Assembly (NCBI RefSeq): GCF_000244895.1
Contig: NZ_CM001441.1
Coordinates: forward strand, 3,306,226 to 3,370,225
Direction of reading: 5' to 3'
DNA from: Desulfosporosinus youngiae DSM 17734
GTDB lineage: Bacteria; Bacillota; Desulfitobacteriia; Desulfitobacteriales; Desulfitobacteriaceae
Length of the DNA: 64,000 nucleotides
Made by a program: the position numbers and the translations under genes. The notes under the pieces were generated by a model. It was not told the origin of the DNA, did not search any database, and was given only the letters and a program-made list of their open reading frames with translations. Each line of letters starts with the position of its first letter. The first letter of the stretch is position 1. Positions 35,286 through 43,335 of the stretch are shown piece by piece.

Positions 35286-35684
35286 CTAAGACTCCTGTTT
35301 ACGATTTTGGGTTTTAGCAAGGAAAGGTTCAATATCGATGATAAAACGCTCATGATTTCCTATACCGATCTGCCCGGCTTCATCGCATGCTTCTACCTGA
35401 AAAACTAGCCGGCGGCGGTCTATTTCAAGTAGTTCTGCCGTTGCGAAGACTTTAGCACCCAGAGGCGTAGCCGCGGTATGTTTTATAGTTATTGAAGTCC
35501 CTACACTAGATTGACCTTGCGGTAATTCTAAAGCATTCACAGCAGCTTGTTCCATAAGCGCTACCATTGCAGGCGTCGCGAAAACTTCAAGTTGTCCACT
35601 GCCCATGGCCTTGGCCGTATTTGAGACAGTGACGGTCGTTTGCGCCTGTCCTTTTATTCCAACATTTAACGTCACAGCAAGCAC
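35286..35684 (-). CDS. FlK-like (fluoroacetyl-CoA-type) hotdog thioesterase
   Basis: 132 residues forming one hotdog fold: MGSGQLEVFATPAMVALMEQAA is the central helix with its catalytic Glu, and GTSITIKHTAATPLGAKVFATAELL follows. This is the signature of the FlK/YbgC-like group of stand-alone acyl-CoA thioesterases. The physiological substrate is unknown. Co-transcribed with the YigZ-like gene. Confidence 0.85.
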   Translation of the reverse strand: MLAVTLNVGIKGQAQTTVTVSNTAKAMGSGQLEVFATPAMVALMEQAAVNALELPQGQSSVGTSITIKHTAATPLGAKVFATAELLEIDRRRLVFQVEACDEAGQIGIGNHERFIIDIEPFLAKTQNRKQES

Positions 35685-35746
35685 ATCCTTCTCTTAGTAA
35701 TATTGTCGTTATTTCTCATAAGTCTATCACAAAACTCTCATAACAG

Positions 35747-35785
35747 ATAATAGCGTTGTGATTTTCTCACAACGCTATTATTTTA
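35747..35785. terminator. Hairpin between CBS and thioesterase genes
   Basis: ATAATAGCGTTGTG (35747-35760) pairs perfectly with CACAACGCTATTAT (35768-35781). TTTT follows on the plus strand; on the minus strand the tail is weaker. It probably ends the CBS-protein message. Confidence 0.7.
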
Positions 35786-35825
35786 CCAGTTCAACCTATA
35801 TCCTGCCAAGTCACTGCCGGTAAAT

Positions 35826-36248
35826 TTAATGACGGGCCCCTTGCGAAATATCGCTTAGTGCATCACCGGCTTCATTAATATGAATCTTTTCAATCGCCAA
35901 ATCTCCTAAGGCTACAATACCAACTAGTTTGCCCTGTTCCACGACCGGCAATCTGCGGATTTGGTACTCTGACATTAAATGAGCAGCCTCATGAACATCC
36001 TGATCAGCCGTTACTGTGATAACCTGGGAATTCATAATATCTTTAGCCGTTTTGCTTTCCCAGTTTAAACCATCTGCGATAACTTTTAAAACGATATCTC
36101 TGTCTGTGATCATTCCAATAACCTTTTTGTCTTCACAAATAGGGATTGAACCGACATCTTTGTTCTTCATTAACCGCGCGATTTCTGCTATTGAAGCAGT
36201 TGGAGCAACCCAATCAACCTGCTGAGTCATAACGTCACGAACTTTCAT
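35826..36248 (-). CDS. Two-CBS-domain protein
   Basis: 140 residues: CBS1 about 1-60 (VRDVMTQQVDWVAPTASIAEIARLM ... GMITDRDIV, in parts) and CBS2 about 70-125 (AKDIMNSQVITVTADQDVHEAAHLM, GIVALGDLA). Stand-alone CBS pairs bind adenylate nucleotides and respond to energy or stress. GAAGGGAT precedes the ATG. No enzymatic domain is attached and the partner is unknown. Confidence 0.92.
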   Translation of the reverse strand: MKVRDVMTQQVDWVAPTASIAEIARLMKNKDVGSIPICEDKKVIGMITDRDIVLKVIADGLNWESKTAKDIMNSQVITVTADQDVHEAAHLMSEYQIRRLPVVEQGKLVGIVALGDLAIEKIHINEAGDALSDISQGARH

Positions 36249-36371
36249 ACTTATCCCTTCCTTTAAACGTTAATTATTTCATATAACAAGGATAGTATGA
36301 ACTCCTTTGCTTCGAATCATGCAAATTAAATAAAACCCCCACTTGAAAAGCGGAAGTATTATTCGCTGCGG

Positions 36372-37094
36372 CTAATCACGTGGTTTTGTTCCTGAAACGA
36401 TGGCTACAACACCACCGGCCAAATTCGTAAAATGAGCATCCTGGAGTCCACATTCCGCAAATAGTTTGACTAATTCTTCCTGAGCCGGAAACTCTCGGGC
36501 TGAGTCATGAAGATATTGATAGGCACTAGCCTTCTTGGCCCATACTTTACCCATTAAGGGAATAAGCTTTTCGAAATATAACCAATAGGCTTGTTTAAAA
36601 CCGAAAAGTGATGGTTTAGCCATATCCAGTGATACGACTTTTCCTCCCGGCTTAACATTCCTTACCATTTCCCGTAAACCCTGACGCAAATCCGGCAGAT
36701 TTCTCAATCCCCACCCCACAGTCACACCGTCAAAGGAATTATCCGAAAAAGGAAGTTCCATGGCATTTCCTTGAATAAATCGAATATGTCCGGGATTCGA
36801 GGTTTGAAGCAATGATTTCTCGGCAACCTCCAACATTTTTTGCGAAAAGTCCAAACCTGTCACGCTTCCTTCAGGAGCGACTGCCCTTCCTAATTCCATA
36901 GAAAGCTGGCCTGTCCCACAGCAAACATCAAGAATATGCATGCCAGGCTTTGCACCGACTTCCTTAACCGCCAGGCGCCGCCATCGCTTATCCATTCCCA
37001 GACTCATTAAACTATTCATTAAGTCATAACGCGCTGCTATTGCATTAAACGTCTCTTTTACATAAGTTGCTTTATCTTTCCCTGCAAAATCCAT
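36372..37094 (-). CDS. menG: Demethylmenaquinone methyltransferase (UbiE/MenG)
   Basis: 240 residues. SAM methyltransferase with the UbiE/MenG hallmarks YDLMNSLMSLGMDKRWRR, motif I LDVCCGTGQLSMEL, GLDFSQKMLEVA, and VTVGWGLRNLPD. It performs the last methylation of menaquinone. The futalosine genes mqnE and mqnA are elsewhere in the window, so menaquinone is made by that route. The gene stands alone. Confidence 0.93.
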   Translation of the reverse strand: MDFAGKDKATYVKETFNAIAARYDLMNSLMSLGMDKRWRRLAVKEVGAKPGMHILDVCCGTGQLSMELGRAVAPEGSVTGLDFSQKMLEVAEKSLLQTSNPGHIRFIQGNAMELPFSDNSFDGVTVGWGLRNLPDLRQGLREMVRNVKPGGKVVSLDMAKPSLFGFKQAYWLYFEKLIPLMGKVWAKKASAYQYLHDSAREFPAQEELVKLFAECGLQDAHFTNLAGGVVAIVSGTKPRD

Positions 37095-37234
37095 CCTAAT
37101 CTCCCTATCTAACGGTTTTTAATGGTTTCAACGAGTTCTTTTAAATAGTATTAACAGTTTCTTAAATACTACCCCTACATTAACATCTTGTCCAGAGACT
37201 AAACAATTCTACCTTTGCAATAGATTAAAGGTTG

Positions 37235-37280
37235 TTGACATTATGCGGCCACGGCAATATAGTGTAAAAAACAGTACACT
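37235..37280 (+). promoter_or_regulatory. PadR promoter with overlapping operator dyad
   Basis: TTGACA (37235-37240), a 17-base spacer, then TATAGT (37258-37263): a near-consensus sigma-A promoter. The palindrome AGTGTA...TACACT (37261-37280) covers the -10 and start site, and a second half-like AAAAAACAGTATA follows. This placement fits self-repression by the PadR protein made just downstream (inference). Confidence 0.7.
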
Positions 37281-37310
37281 GCAAAAAACAGTATAGCGAG
37301 GAGGAAACCA

Positions 37311-37652
37311 TTGAATCGATCTAAACAAAGCCGTCATACGAATGCCTTTATTCTTCTCCTTTTAGAAGAGTCGGAATCTGCTTACGGTGCCCAGATTCTC
37401 TCACGCTTACAGGCAGATTTGCCCTTTTGCTTAACAGATAGCCCCAGTGTTTATCGTGCTCTTCAAGAAATGGAAGACAAGAGTTGGGTGAAATCGAGTT
37501 GGATAGCTCCAAAGACCGGTGCTCCTCGCAAATGGTATTCTATCACGCCCCAAGGGCGGATGGCACTCCATGATTACGCTAAAGACATTACTCAACGTCA
37601 AGCCAACTTTAACTACTTTCTTGAGCATTATGGTCGTTTAATGCAAAAATGA
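37311..37652 (+). CDS. PadR-family transcriptional regulator
   Basis: 113 residues, a winged-helix PadR domain: NAFILLLLEESESAYGAQILSRL, SPSVYRALQEMEDKSWV, GAPRKWYSITPQGRMAL. The TTG start at 37311 has GAGGAGG 5 bases upstream. It precedes an MFS exporter by 30 bases. PadR-exporter pairs typically respond to toxic phenolics or drugs, with the regulator repressing both genes until ligand binds. Confidence 0.9.
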   Translation: MNRSKQSRHTNAFILLLLEESESAYGAQILSRLQADLPFCLTDSPSVYRALQEMEDKSWVKSSWIAPKTGAPRKWYSITPQGRMALHDYAKDITQRQANFNYFLEHYGRLMQK

Positions 37653-37682
37653 TTTCCGTATTATCCGAAAGGAGCCTCCTTC

Positions 37683-38867
37683 ATGAATCCTAAGCAACCT
37701 ATAGAGTATTCAACGATCGGCATACTGTCCTTGGCTCATATGCTAAACGACATGTACAGCAACTATCTGCCGCAAATGCTCCCGTTTCTTGTAGCCGCCA
37801 CATCCCTAAGTGCCACTAGAGCAGCAATCTTAGTTTCTGCTTTTACTATAAGTTCATCCTTCATCCAACCAATCTTTGGCTACTTCCTCGACAGGCAGGG
37901 AAAACGTTGGTTGGTCCATGTGGGCACACTATGGATGGCGATCATGCTCAGCTTGACAGGTCTTGTCAGTAACTATTTTCTTCTGGTACTCCTGGCCGGT
38001 TTAGCCGGTCTTGGAACTGCCGCTTTTCATCCTCAGGCATCAACCATGATTACTGCTGTAAGCGGCAACCGAAAAGCGGTTCTCCTATCTGCTTTTATCG
38101 CTTTTGGAAATATGGGTTTTGCACTTAGCCCGCTTCTGCTCGTTCCCTTATTTCAAACCTATGGGCTTAGAGCCACTGTTTACACAGTTATCCCCGGAAT
38201 TCTCGTCGCCTTGCTGCTCTTTTTCTTTGCCCCTAAAAATACTGTGCTTAGCGGAGCCCCCCCGACCTTAACTGACGTATTACGTTCTTTGAAAAATGCT
38301 CGCACTGAACTGCTGGCAATTACCAGCGTCATTGCAATTCGTGCTTTAGCCTATACCGGATTGTTAACCATCCTTCCTTTATACTTTCATGCCCAAAATC
38401 TTTCTTCCATCGCTTCAAGTCATTTGGTCTTTATCATGCTCTTCTCCGGAGCAATCGGCGGAATTCTAGGTGGATATATATCCGATCGTTATGGTCGTAA
38501 ACTATTGATCGTAAGTTCACTGGTCTTGGCTACCCCTCTATTTTTTGGTTTCACACACACTCAGGGCACTCTAAGTGTTGTTTTCTTAGCCCTTGCAGGC
38601 GCTTCTCTATTGTCCAGCTTTTCGGTAACCGTTGTTGCAGCACAGGAAGCAATTCCTAACAATAAGTCTTTAGCAGCTGGATTGACAATGGGGTTTGCCG
38701 GAGGAATCGGAGGCCTGATGGTCATTTTAATCGGTCGCATAGCAGATCTGCATGGTTTATCTACGGCAATTTCCGTACTGTTCTTTCTCCCCCTGGCAGC
38801 AGGTACTACCGCCTTATTCATGAAAAAACGCCCTACGGCAAAATCAGAACGAGTAACCGCACCATAA
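37683..38867 (+). CDS. MFS transporter, fosmidomycin-resistance-like
   Basis: 394 residues, about 12 helices. LAHMLNDMYSNYLPQMLPFL at the N-terminus and FGYFLDRQGKRWLVHVGT (MFS loop 2-3) resemble the FSR subfamily of drug exporters; GGYISDRYGRKLLI is the loop 8-9 motif. In an operon with the PadR regulator. The substrate is not predictable. AAAGGAG precedes ATG 37683. Confidence 0.9.
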   Translation: MNPKQPIEYSTIGILSLAHMLNDMYSNYLPQMLPFLVAATSLSATRAAILVSAFTISSSFIQPIFGYFLDRQGKRWLVHVGTLWMAIMLSLTGLVSNYFLLVLLAGLAGLGTAAFHPQASTMITAVSGNRKAVLLSAFIAFGNMGFALSPLLLVPLFQTYGLRATVYTVIPGILVALLLFFFAPKNTVLSGAPPTLTDVLRSLKNARTELLAITSVIAIRALAYTGLLTILPLYFHAQNLSSIASSHLVFIMLFSGAIGGILGGYISDRYGRKLLIVSSLVLATPLFFGFTHTQGTLSVVFLALAGASLLSSFSVTVVAAQEAIPNNKSLAAGLTMGFAGGIGGLMVILIGRIADLHGLSTAISVLFFLPLAAGTTALFMKKRPTAKSERVTAP

Positions 38868-38911
38868 ACATACCTTGGCTCCGCCATCAAAACTGGTTCA
38901 TTGACAAATAG

Positions 38912-38956
38912 AGCCTTTCACTTTCATTTTTTGATAAAATAAAGTGAAAGGCTTTA
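38912..38956. terminator. Terminator between MFS and TetR genes
   Basis: AGCCTTTCACTTT (38912-38924) pairs with AAAGTGAAAGGCT (38941-38953), followed by TTATGTTTTT. Confidence 0.8.
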
Positions 38957-38986
38957 TGTTTTTCTCGTATGAATTATAGAACAGTA

Positions 38987-39574
38987 TCACTCTTTAATTC
39001 TAAAGGCTCCGCGCATTAGATCGAAAACTAAGTCTTCTATCCCCTCTAGTGGACGTGGCTTCTTAGAACTCACCCAATCACTGATCACAGCATCCAGAGT
39101 TCCGAAAAACATCTGGCGGCCTACTTTTACGTCCGCTAAGACAATTTCTTCTCTCTCAATCCCTTCAGCGAGAACCTGCTCTATCAAATGAAAGTAGTCT
39201 CGCAAAGGCCCGGAAATAGCCTCTCTGATTTTTGGGTCGGACTGTCTAAGCTCAATCTGAGTAACTATGGCCAGAGAACGATTTTCCTGTAGATATCTGA
39301 AATGAGTTCGAATTATACATAATAATTTTTCTTGAGTTGTCTGATACTGCACAACTGAATGAAGAATTTCCTGAATGAATTTTCCCATTCGATCTGAAAA
39401 AAGGCTTACCAAAATATCTTCCTTATTCTTGAAATACAAATAAATCGTTCCATCAGCAACGCCGGCTAATTTTGCAATTTTAGAGACTTGGCAAGTGAAA
39501 TAGCCATATAATGCAAAAGCCTCCGTGGCAGCATCTAAAATTGCGTGATATTTTTCTTCACGGGGCTTACTCAT
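38987..39574 (-). CDS. TetR-family regulator (FadR-like)
   Basis: 195 residues from ATG 39574. HTH at about 10-55: ILDAATEAFALYGYFTCQVSKIAKLAGVADGTIYLYFKNKEDI (in parts). The C-terminal ligand domain (VVQYQTTQEKLLCIIRTHFRYLQENR) resembles the fatty-acid regulator FadR/YsiA of Bacillus. No fatty-acid genes are adjacent. An AAGGGAG lies 12 bases upstream; a longer start at 39604 is possible but has no better site. Confidence 0.88.
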   Translation of the reverse strand: MSKPREEKYHAILDAATEAFALYGYFTCQVSKIAKLAGVADGTIYLYFKNKEDILVSLFSDRMGKFIQEILHSVVQYQTTQEKLLCIIRTHFRYLQENRSLAIVTQIELRQSDPKIREAISGPLRDYFHLIEQVLAEGIEREEIVLADVKVGRQMFFGTLDAVISDWVSSKKPRPLEGIEDLVFDLMRGAFRIKE

Positions 39575-39709
39575 ATGGATACAAGCTCCCTTCTTTACTC
39601 TCAAAACTCAGTATTACTTAATATAACACCCATCCATCATACCATATAATTTAAGATTCTGACATTATTTGCAGGGATTTTGATCTAATAAAGTTTTGAC
39701 AGAAATATG

Positions 39710-40390
39710 TCAAAAAGACCGCCCCCTTGTCTCACCTTTGTTGTATAACTTCTCCCTTAGAAGCCTTACATCATCATCAATAAACCTATGCTGGATACTA
39801 TTAATATCAAATTTGAGGAGTTTAAATTCAAACTGCATTATATACCCCAAAGCTATTGACATAATCAAGGTTCCTAACCCCGCGTACCCACCTAATAGAT
39901 AGCCTATTAAAAGTGCGTTGATTTCTAAGGAATTTCTGATGAACCGAACTGATTTGTGAGTCTTTTTGGTCAAGGCAATCATTAACCCATCCCGCGGGCC
40001 GGAACCTATTCCTGCGCCAATATAGAAATAACTAGCAATGCCTATAATAATCATTCCCAAAAACATCATCATCAGGCCGGATACGGCATTATTCGAGATT
40101 GGGATCAGGTGATTGAGCATGATCAGATCCATAAAGTACCCAATAAAGAACATATTGAATAACGTTCCCCATCCCAGCCGTTCTCCCAGGACTGAACTGA
40201 TGATTATTATAAGAATTCCCACTGCTATGGTTGCCTGCCCCATTGTTATGCCAAACAAAAAGGTAATTCCTTGATGAAAGACATCCCATGGGGATAGACC
40301 GAGGTTAGCATTTATCGTCAATACTATACCTATAGCATACAAAAAAAGACCCATAAATAAACGGATAAGTTTTTGAATGATCCGAGACAT
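39710..40390 (-). CDS. YczE/YitT-like integral membrane protein
   Basis: 226 residues with about six membrane helices. LFMGLFLYAIGIVLTINANLGLSPWDVFHQG and GSGPRDGLMIAL are the signatures of the YczE/YyaS group. The function is uncertain; in B. subtilis YczE is needed for bacillomycin/surfactin output in some strains. The C-terminal 25 residues are soluble and charged. Separated from the TetR gene by a 105-base gap, with the same orientation. Confidence 0.85.
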   Translation of the reverse strand: MSRIIQKLIRLFMGLFLYAIGIVLTINANLGLSPWDVFHQGITFLFGITMGQATIAVGILIIIISSVLGERLGWGTLFNMFFIGYFMDLIMLNHLIPISNNAVSGLMMMFLGMIIIGIASYFYIGAGIGSGPRDGLMIALTKKTHKSVRFIRNSLEINALLIGYLLGGYAGLGTLIMSIALGYIMQFEFKLLKFDINSIQHRFIDDDVRLLREKLYNKGETRGRSF

Positions 40391-40558
40391 AATATTACCA
40401 TAACCTTCCTGAATTACATAATATCCCTAATCCTAATAGCAGGATGACTCTACTATACATAATTCCTCTTCAAGATAATCATACTTAATAATATTAAGAA
40501 ATAAGTTTAAATACTATGTTTTTCGCCATATCCAACCATGCGTAAGGAGGAAGATACC

Positions 40559-40717
40559 ATGCCATCTCAAAAAAGGCCGGTTGCCAACCAAGCCGAATCC
40601 CAGCCATCTAAACCTGATTCTCAGAACTCTCCTCTAACTAACACCAGAGGGAAAATTAAAGACGACGTGATTTTTGCTAAAGATAAAAGCCCGGATGATC
40701 TGGAGATCATGGAGTAA
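40559..40717 (+). CDS. Small polar protein, 52 residues
   Basis: ATG 40559 has TAAGGAGG at 8 bases. The product begins MPSQKRPVANQAESQPSKPD, is Ser/Pro/Asn/Gln-rich in the first 30 residues and ends with charged IKDDVIFAKDKSPDDLEIME. It is likely disordered. No family recognised; the strong start signal and a following pair of hairpins argue that it is real. Confidence 0.6.
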   Translation: MPSQKRPVANQAESQPSKPDSQNSPLTNTRGKIKDDVIFAKDKSPDDLEIME

Positions 40718-40744
40718 CCTCGTGCAATTAATTGAATATGGAAT

Positions 40745-40764
40745 ACCCACTTGTGGAAGTGGGT
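40745..40764 (+). terminator. Hairpin after the small polar gene
   Basis: ACCCACTT GTGG AAGTGGGT, an 8-bp stem with a 4-nt loop and no clear T-run; 28 bases after the stop. Confidence 0.5.
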
Positions 40765-40815
40765 GTCTAACGATTGGATGTAGAATGATATTGTAAAGAC
40801 TTCGATAATTGTATT

Positions 40816-40852
40816 AAAGAAGGCTAGGGGGTATCCCCTAGCCTTCTTTTAA
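40816..40852. terminator. Bidirectional terminator
   Basis: AAAGAAGGCTAGGGG GTAT CCCCTAGCCTTCTTTT: 15-bp near-perfect stem with A- and T-runs. It serves the small polar gene and the zinc-ribbon gene. Confidence 0.9.
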
Positions 40853-40858
40853 TCGTTC

Positions 40859-41167
40859 TTAGTAACGGCGCATGGATTGGAAGCAATCCCGACAGTATAC
40901 GGGTTTTTCTCCAGATGGTTGGAAAGGAACTTCCGTTTGTACTCCGCAACTTGCGCAGACTGCCGGGTACATTTCACGGGGTGAACGGCTAAAACCGCCG
41001 TAATTACTGCGACCGCCACCTGATTGTTGCTTACGAGCCTGACGACAAGCAGGGCAGCGGGTTGGTTCGTTTTCAAATCCTTTTTCAGCGTAGAAATCCT
41101 GTTCACCTGCAGAAAAAACAAATTCCTGACCACAATCCCGGCATGTTAGATATTTGTCTTGAGCCAT
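40859..41167 (-). CDS. Zinc-ribbon protein with three CxxC pairs and a lone Cys-x2-Cys tail
   Basis: 102 residues. Four CxxC motifs: LTCRDCGQEF, TRCPACRQAR, AVCASCGVQT and VYCRDCFQSM, enough for two zinc ribbons. The first block (CRDCGQEFVFSAGEQDFYAEKGF) is a common clostridial zinc-ribbon often linked to cold-shock or stress proteins. The Gly/Arg/Ser linker (QQSGGGRSNYGGFSRS) resembles an RNA-binding spacer. Probably binds nucleic acid (inference). AAGGAGGAG lies 5 bases before the ATG and takes part in the upstream inverted repeat. Confidence 0.85.
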   Translation of the reverse strand: MAQDKYLTCRDCGQEFVFSAGEQDFYAEKGFENEPTRCPACRQARKQQSGGGRSNYGGFSRSPREMYPAVCASCGVQTEVPFQPSGEKPVYCRDCFQSMRRY

Positions 41168-41177
41168 GATAACTCCT

Positions 41178-41240
41178 CCTTATTTGGTGTTCTTGTACGA
41201 GTTGGATCCTCACAAATTATCATCCTTGCACCAAATAAGG
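41178..41240 (-). promoter_or_regulatory. 12-bp inverted repeat masking the zinc-ribbon gene's ribosome site
   Basis: On the minus-strand message CCTTATTTGGTG (41240-41229) can pair perfectly with CACCAAATAAGG (41189-41178). The second arm ends inside the AAGGAGG ribosome site, which runs on to ATG 41167. Closing the stem would partly hide the site, which could give temperature- or protein-dependent translation. Confidence 0.5.
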
Positions 41241-41416
41241 TCTGAATTATGGATTCTAAATTTAGTTAGGCCCCAATATTAACAAGCACAGGGTCAGTAT
41301 AGCAGAGGGTCTGCCTAATAGCAACCAAAATTTTCTACAAAATCATAGTCTTTTGAAATCCCTTATCGAAATCTAACTAAGTAGATAACTTAATTTAGAG
41401 TCCAACCTTAACTCTG

Positions 41417-41914
41417 TTACTTGTTAAGCACTTCAGGATTATGGATCTGCAGTTCCGCTAAAGCCTTCTTCAGTCTGGCTATATGAAATGGTTTCATAAT
41501 ACCTTCTCCGTACCAATGACAATCTAAGATGTCAGCATCTTTTACAATTTCTTCAAGCAACGTTCCAATCTCATCCTTTTTAGAATGGTTTATAACCGCT
41601 TGGACAATCTGTTCTTTTTCTTCATCTGTACCTTGTTTTTCGGCTAAGAAACGTCTTACTGCGTCTTCACCTTTTGGCGCATGGTCATGCTGTCGTCCCG
41701 TGATCCACCGGCCGATATCATGTAAAGCACATGCTAATCCAGCCTGTTCAATATCCGCTCCTCTTTTTTCCGCAAGCATGCGGCCAATCTGAGCACAGCT
41801 CACCGCATGAACTTTTTCCCACATGATCGGATAATCACGCTCACTTCTTTGCTTTTCAATACTATCCAATAATGTAAAAATCCTTTGCATATCCTTGATA
41901 AATTCCCATTTCAT
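41417..41914 (-). CDS. Small HD-domain hydrolase
   Basis: 165 residues. HD motifs: H in WEKVHAVSCAQIG, ACALHDIGRWITG, INHSKKDE, and DADILDCHWYGEG. Same broad predicted phosphohydrolase group as the protein at 16.3 kb, but only distantly alike. The substrate is unknown. It stands alone, with 249 bases upstream to the zinc-ribbon leader and no recognisable promoter logic. Confidence 0.8.
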   Translation of the reverse strand: MKWEFIKDMQRIFTLLDSIEKQRSERDYPIMWEKVHAVSCAQIGRMLAEKRGADIEQAGLACALHDIGRWITGRQHDHAPKGEDAVRRFLAEKQGTDEEKEQIVQAVINHSKKDEIGTLLEEIVKDADILDCHWYGEGIMKPFHIARLKKALAELQIHNPEVLNK

Positions 41915-42105
41915 ATCCGTCTCTCCAATACGTTCATTTTAGCAATCAAACCGCACAAAAATTATCCCCTCAAATCTATCCTAAACTTCTTAACAATTAA
42001 CCTTTTATTATTTTAAAATTTTTTCTAAAATGTAATCATATGTACTTGTTCTTTAGATGATGAACTATTATTATTGACTTGACTAATTATTAAGGAGATG
42101 AATAT

Positions 42106-42387
42106 ATGTATGAGCTTAAAAACCACACGGAAGTCGTTGTTCAACAAGCACTGGAAACCTACCTCCGTGACAACATTCTAAGTTGCACATGCAAGCGCTG
42201 TCAGGCCGACATTATGGCACTCGCTTTGAATCGCCTACCAGCACGATATTATGTTTCAAGCCGTGGAGAGATCATGACGCAATGTGAGGCCCAAGGCCTT
42301 CCGGACCAAGCCCGAGTTATGGCAGATGTCGTCCGTGCGGCACAGCAAGTTAGTACAAATCCCTCTCACCCACTCGATAATCCTTAA
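42106..42387 (+). CDS. ComFB-like late competence protein
   Basis: 93 residues: ELKNHTEVVVQQALETYLR, then SCTCKRCQADIMALALNRLPARYYVS, matching the ComFB family with the conserved CTCxxC cysteines (zinc in the known structure). In B. subtilis comFB lies between comFA and comFC; here it is isolated from other competence genes. AAGGAG precedes ATG 42106, with TTGACT...TATTAA-like promoter boxes about 40 bases upstream. Confidence 0.88.
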   Translation: MYELKNHTEVVVQQALETYLRDNILSCTCKRCQADIMALALNRLPARYYVSSRGEIMTQCEAQGLPDQARVMADVVRAAQQVSTNPSHPLDNP

Positions 42388-42408
42388 TAATCCAGCGAAA
42401 ATGTACAA

Positions 42409-42528
42409 TTAGTCTGCATTAATTATGATAATTACTGCGAGAACTGCGAATAGAAACAAGGCAAATATCCGAAATGCATCATTGATAGTTGGTATTATCC
42501 GAACGGGAGTCCATTCAATATCCAACAT
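42409..42528 (-). CDS. Small single-span membrane protein, 39 residues
   Basis: ATG 42528 has GGAGG 8 bases upstream, so this start is preferred to the longer frame at 42657. The product MLDIEWTPVRIIPTINDAF is followed by one hydrophobic helix (IFALFLFAVLAVIIIINAD) at the C-terminus. No family recognised. It converges on comFB and is divergent from the Crp-type regulator. Confidence 0.55.
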   Translation of the reverse strand: MLDIEWTPVRIIPTINDAFRIFALFLFAVLAVIIIINAD

Positions 42529-42660
42529 ATTCCACGCCTCCTCACCACTTTTCTCTAGTGTATGAGATTTAATGGAATTGTGAGAATGAGGCATTAAAAA
42601 TATTATTATATCAACGAAGCTAATTCTATAGGGAACAAATTCAGAATCGAGGTGCAATTA

Positions 42661-43335
42661 GTGCTTACCGCTGAAGACCTTCTCCGATTTTCTCTGTTTT
42701 CATCCTTAAGCTCTGATGATGTTGCCCCTCTTCTTCCACATTTAGTAGAGCGTCATTATCGTCGCGGACAGCTGCTATTTGTCGAAGGCGAGATTGGTTC
42801 ATCTGTATATTTTGTCCTTTCCGGGCAAGTAAAACTAAGCAAATCAACCTTGACAGGTGAAAAGCAAATTTTCGACTGGTGTGGTCCGTATGAGTGTTTT
42901 GCTGAGGTTCTTCTTCTTGAATCCGGTTCATATCCCGCAACAGCTGAGGTACTCAAAGACAGCACCCTGTTAGTCCTTAACAATGAACTAATGCCACAAA
43001 TTTTAGAAGCCAATCCTGCACTCTCTGTAGCACTGATCCGTACGCTGAGCCGACGTTTAAGACTTGCGCAAGAGTTCATACGAATCTTAACCAACCGATC
43101 TACTACCGGAATTCTTGCAGCACTTTTCCTTCGTCTGGCGCAACCGGCTACAACTCCCGGGCAGCCGATTTTCGTTGACGCTTCTCTGACACATCGTGAT
43201 TTAGCCAGTATGATCGGCACATCAAGGGAATGTGTCAACCGGGCTATTAATGGCTGGAAACGATCAGGGATCATAAAGCTGGTTGACAATCGGTTAGAAA
43301 TTATCAAACCCTATGAACTTGCTGAATGGCCTTAA
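42661..43335 (+). CDS. Crp/Fnr-family transcriptional regulator
   Basis: 224 residues from GTG 42661 (GAGGTG at 6 bases). Cyclic-nucleotide-like effector domain (GQLLFVEGEIGSSVYFVLSGQVKLSKST, in parts), dimer helix, and a C-terminal HTH (THRDLASMIGTSRECVNRAINGWKRSG). The FNR N-terminal Cys cluster is absent, so it is not a classic oxygen sensor; Desulfitobacterium CprK-like regulators are a possible relative group (inference). The target is unknown. Its end overlaps by 4 bases the convergent 285-residue gene. Confidence 0.88.
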   Translation: MLTAEDLLRFSLFSSLSSDDVAPLLPHLVERHYRRGQLLFVEGEIGSSVYFVLSGQVKLSKSTLTGEKQIFDWCGPYECFAEVLLLESGSYPATAEVLKDSTLLVLNNELMPQILEANPALSVALIRTLSRRLRLAQEFIRILTNRSTTGILAALFLRLAQPATTPGQPIFVDASLTHRDLASMIGTSRECVNRAINGWKRSGIIKLVDNRLEIIKPYELAEWP

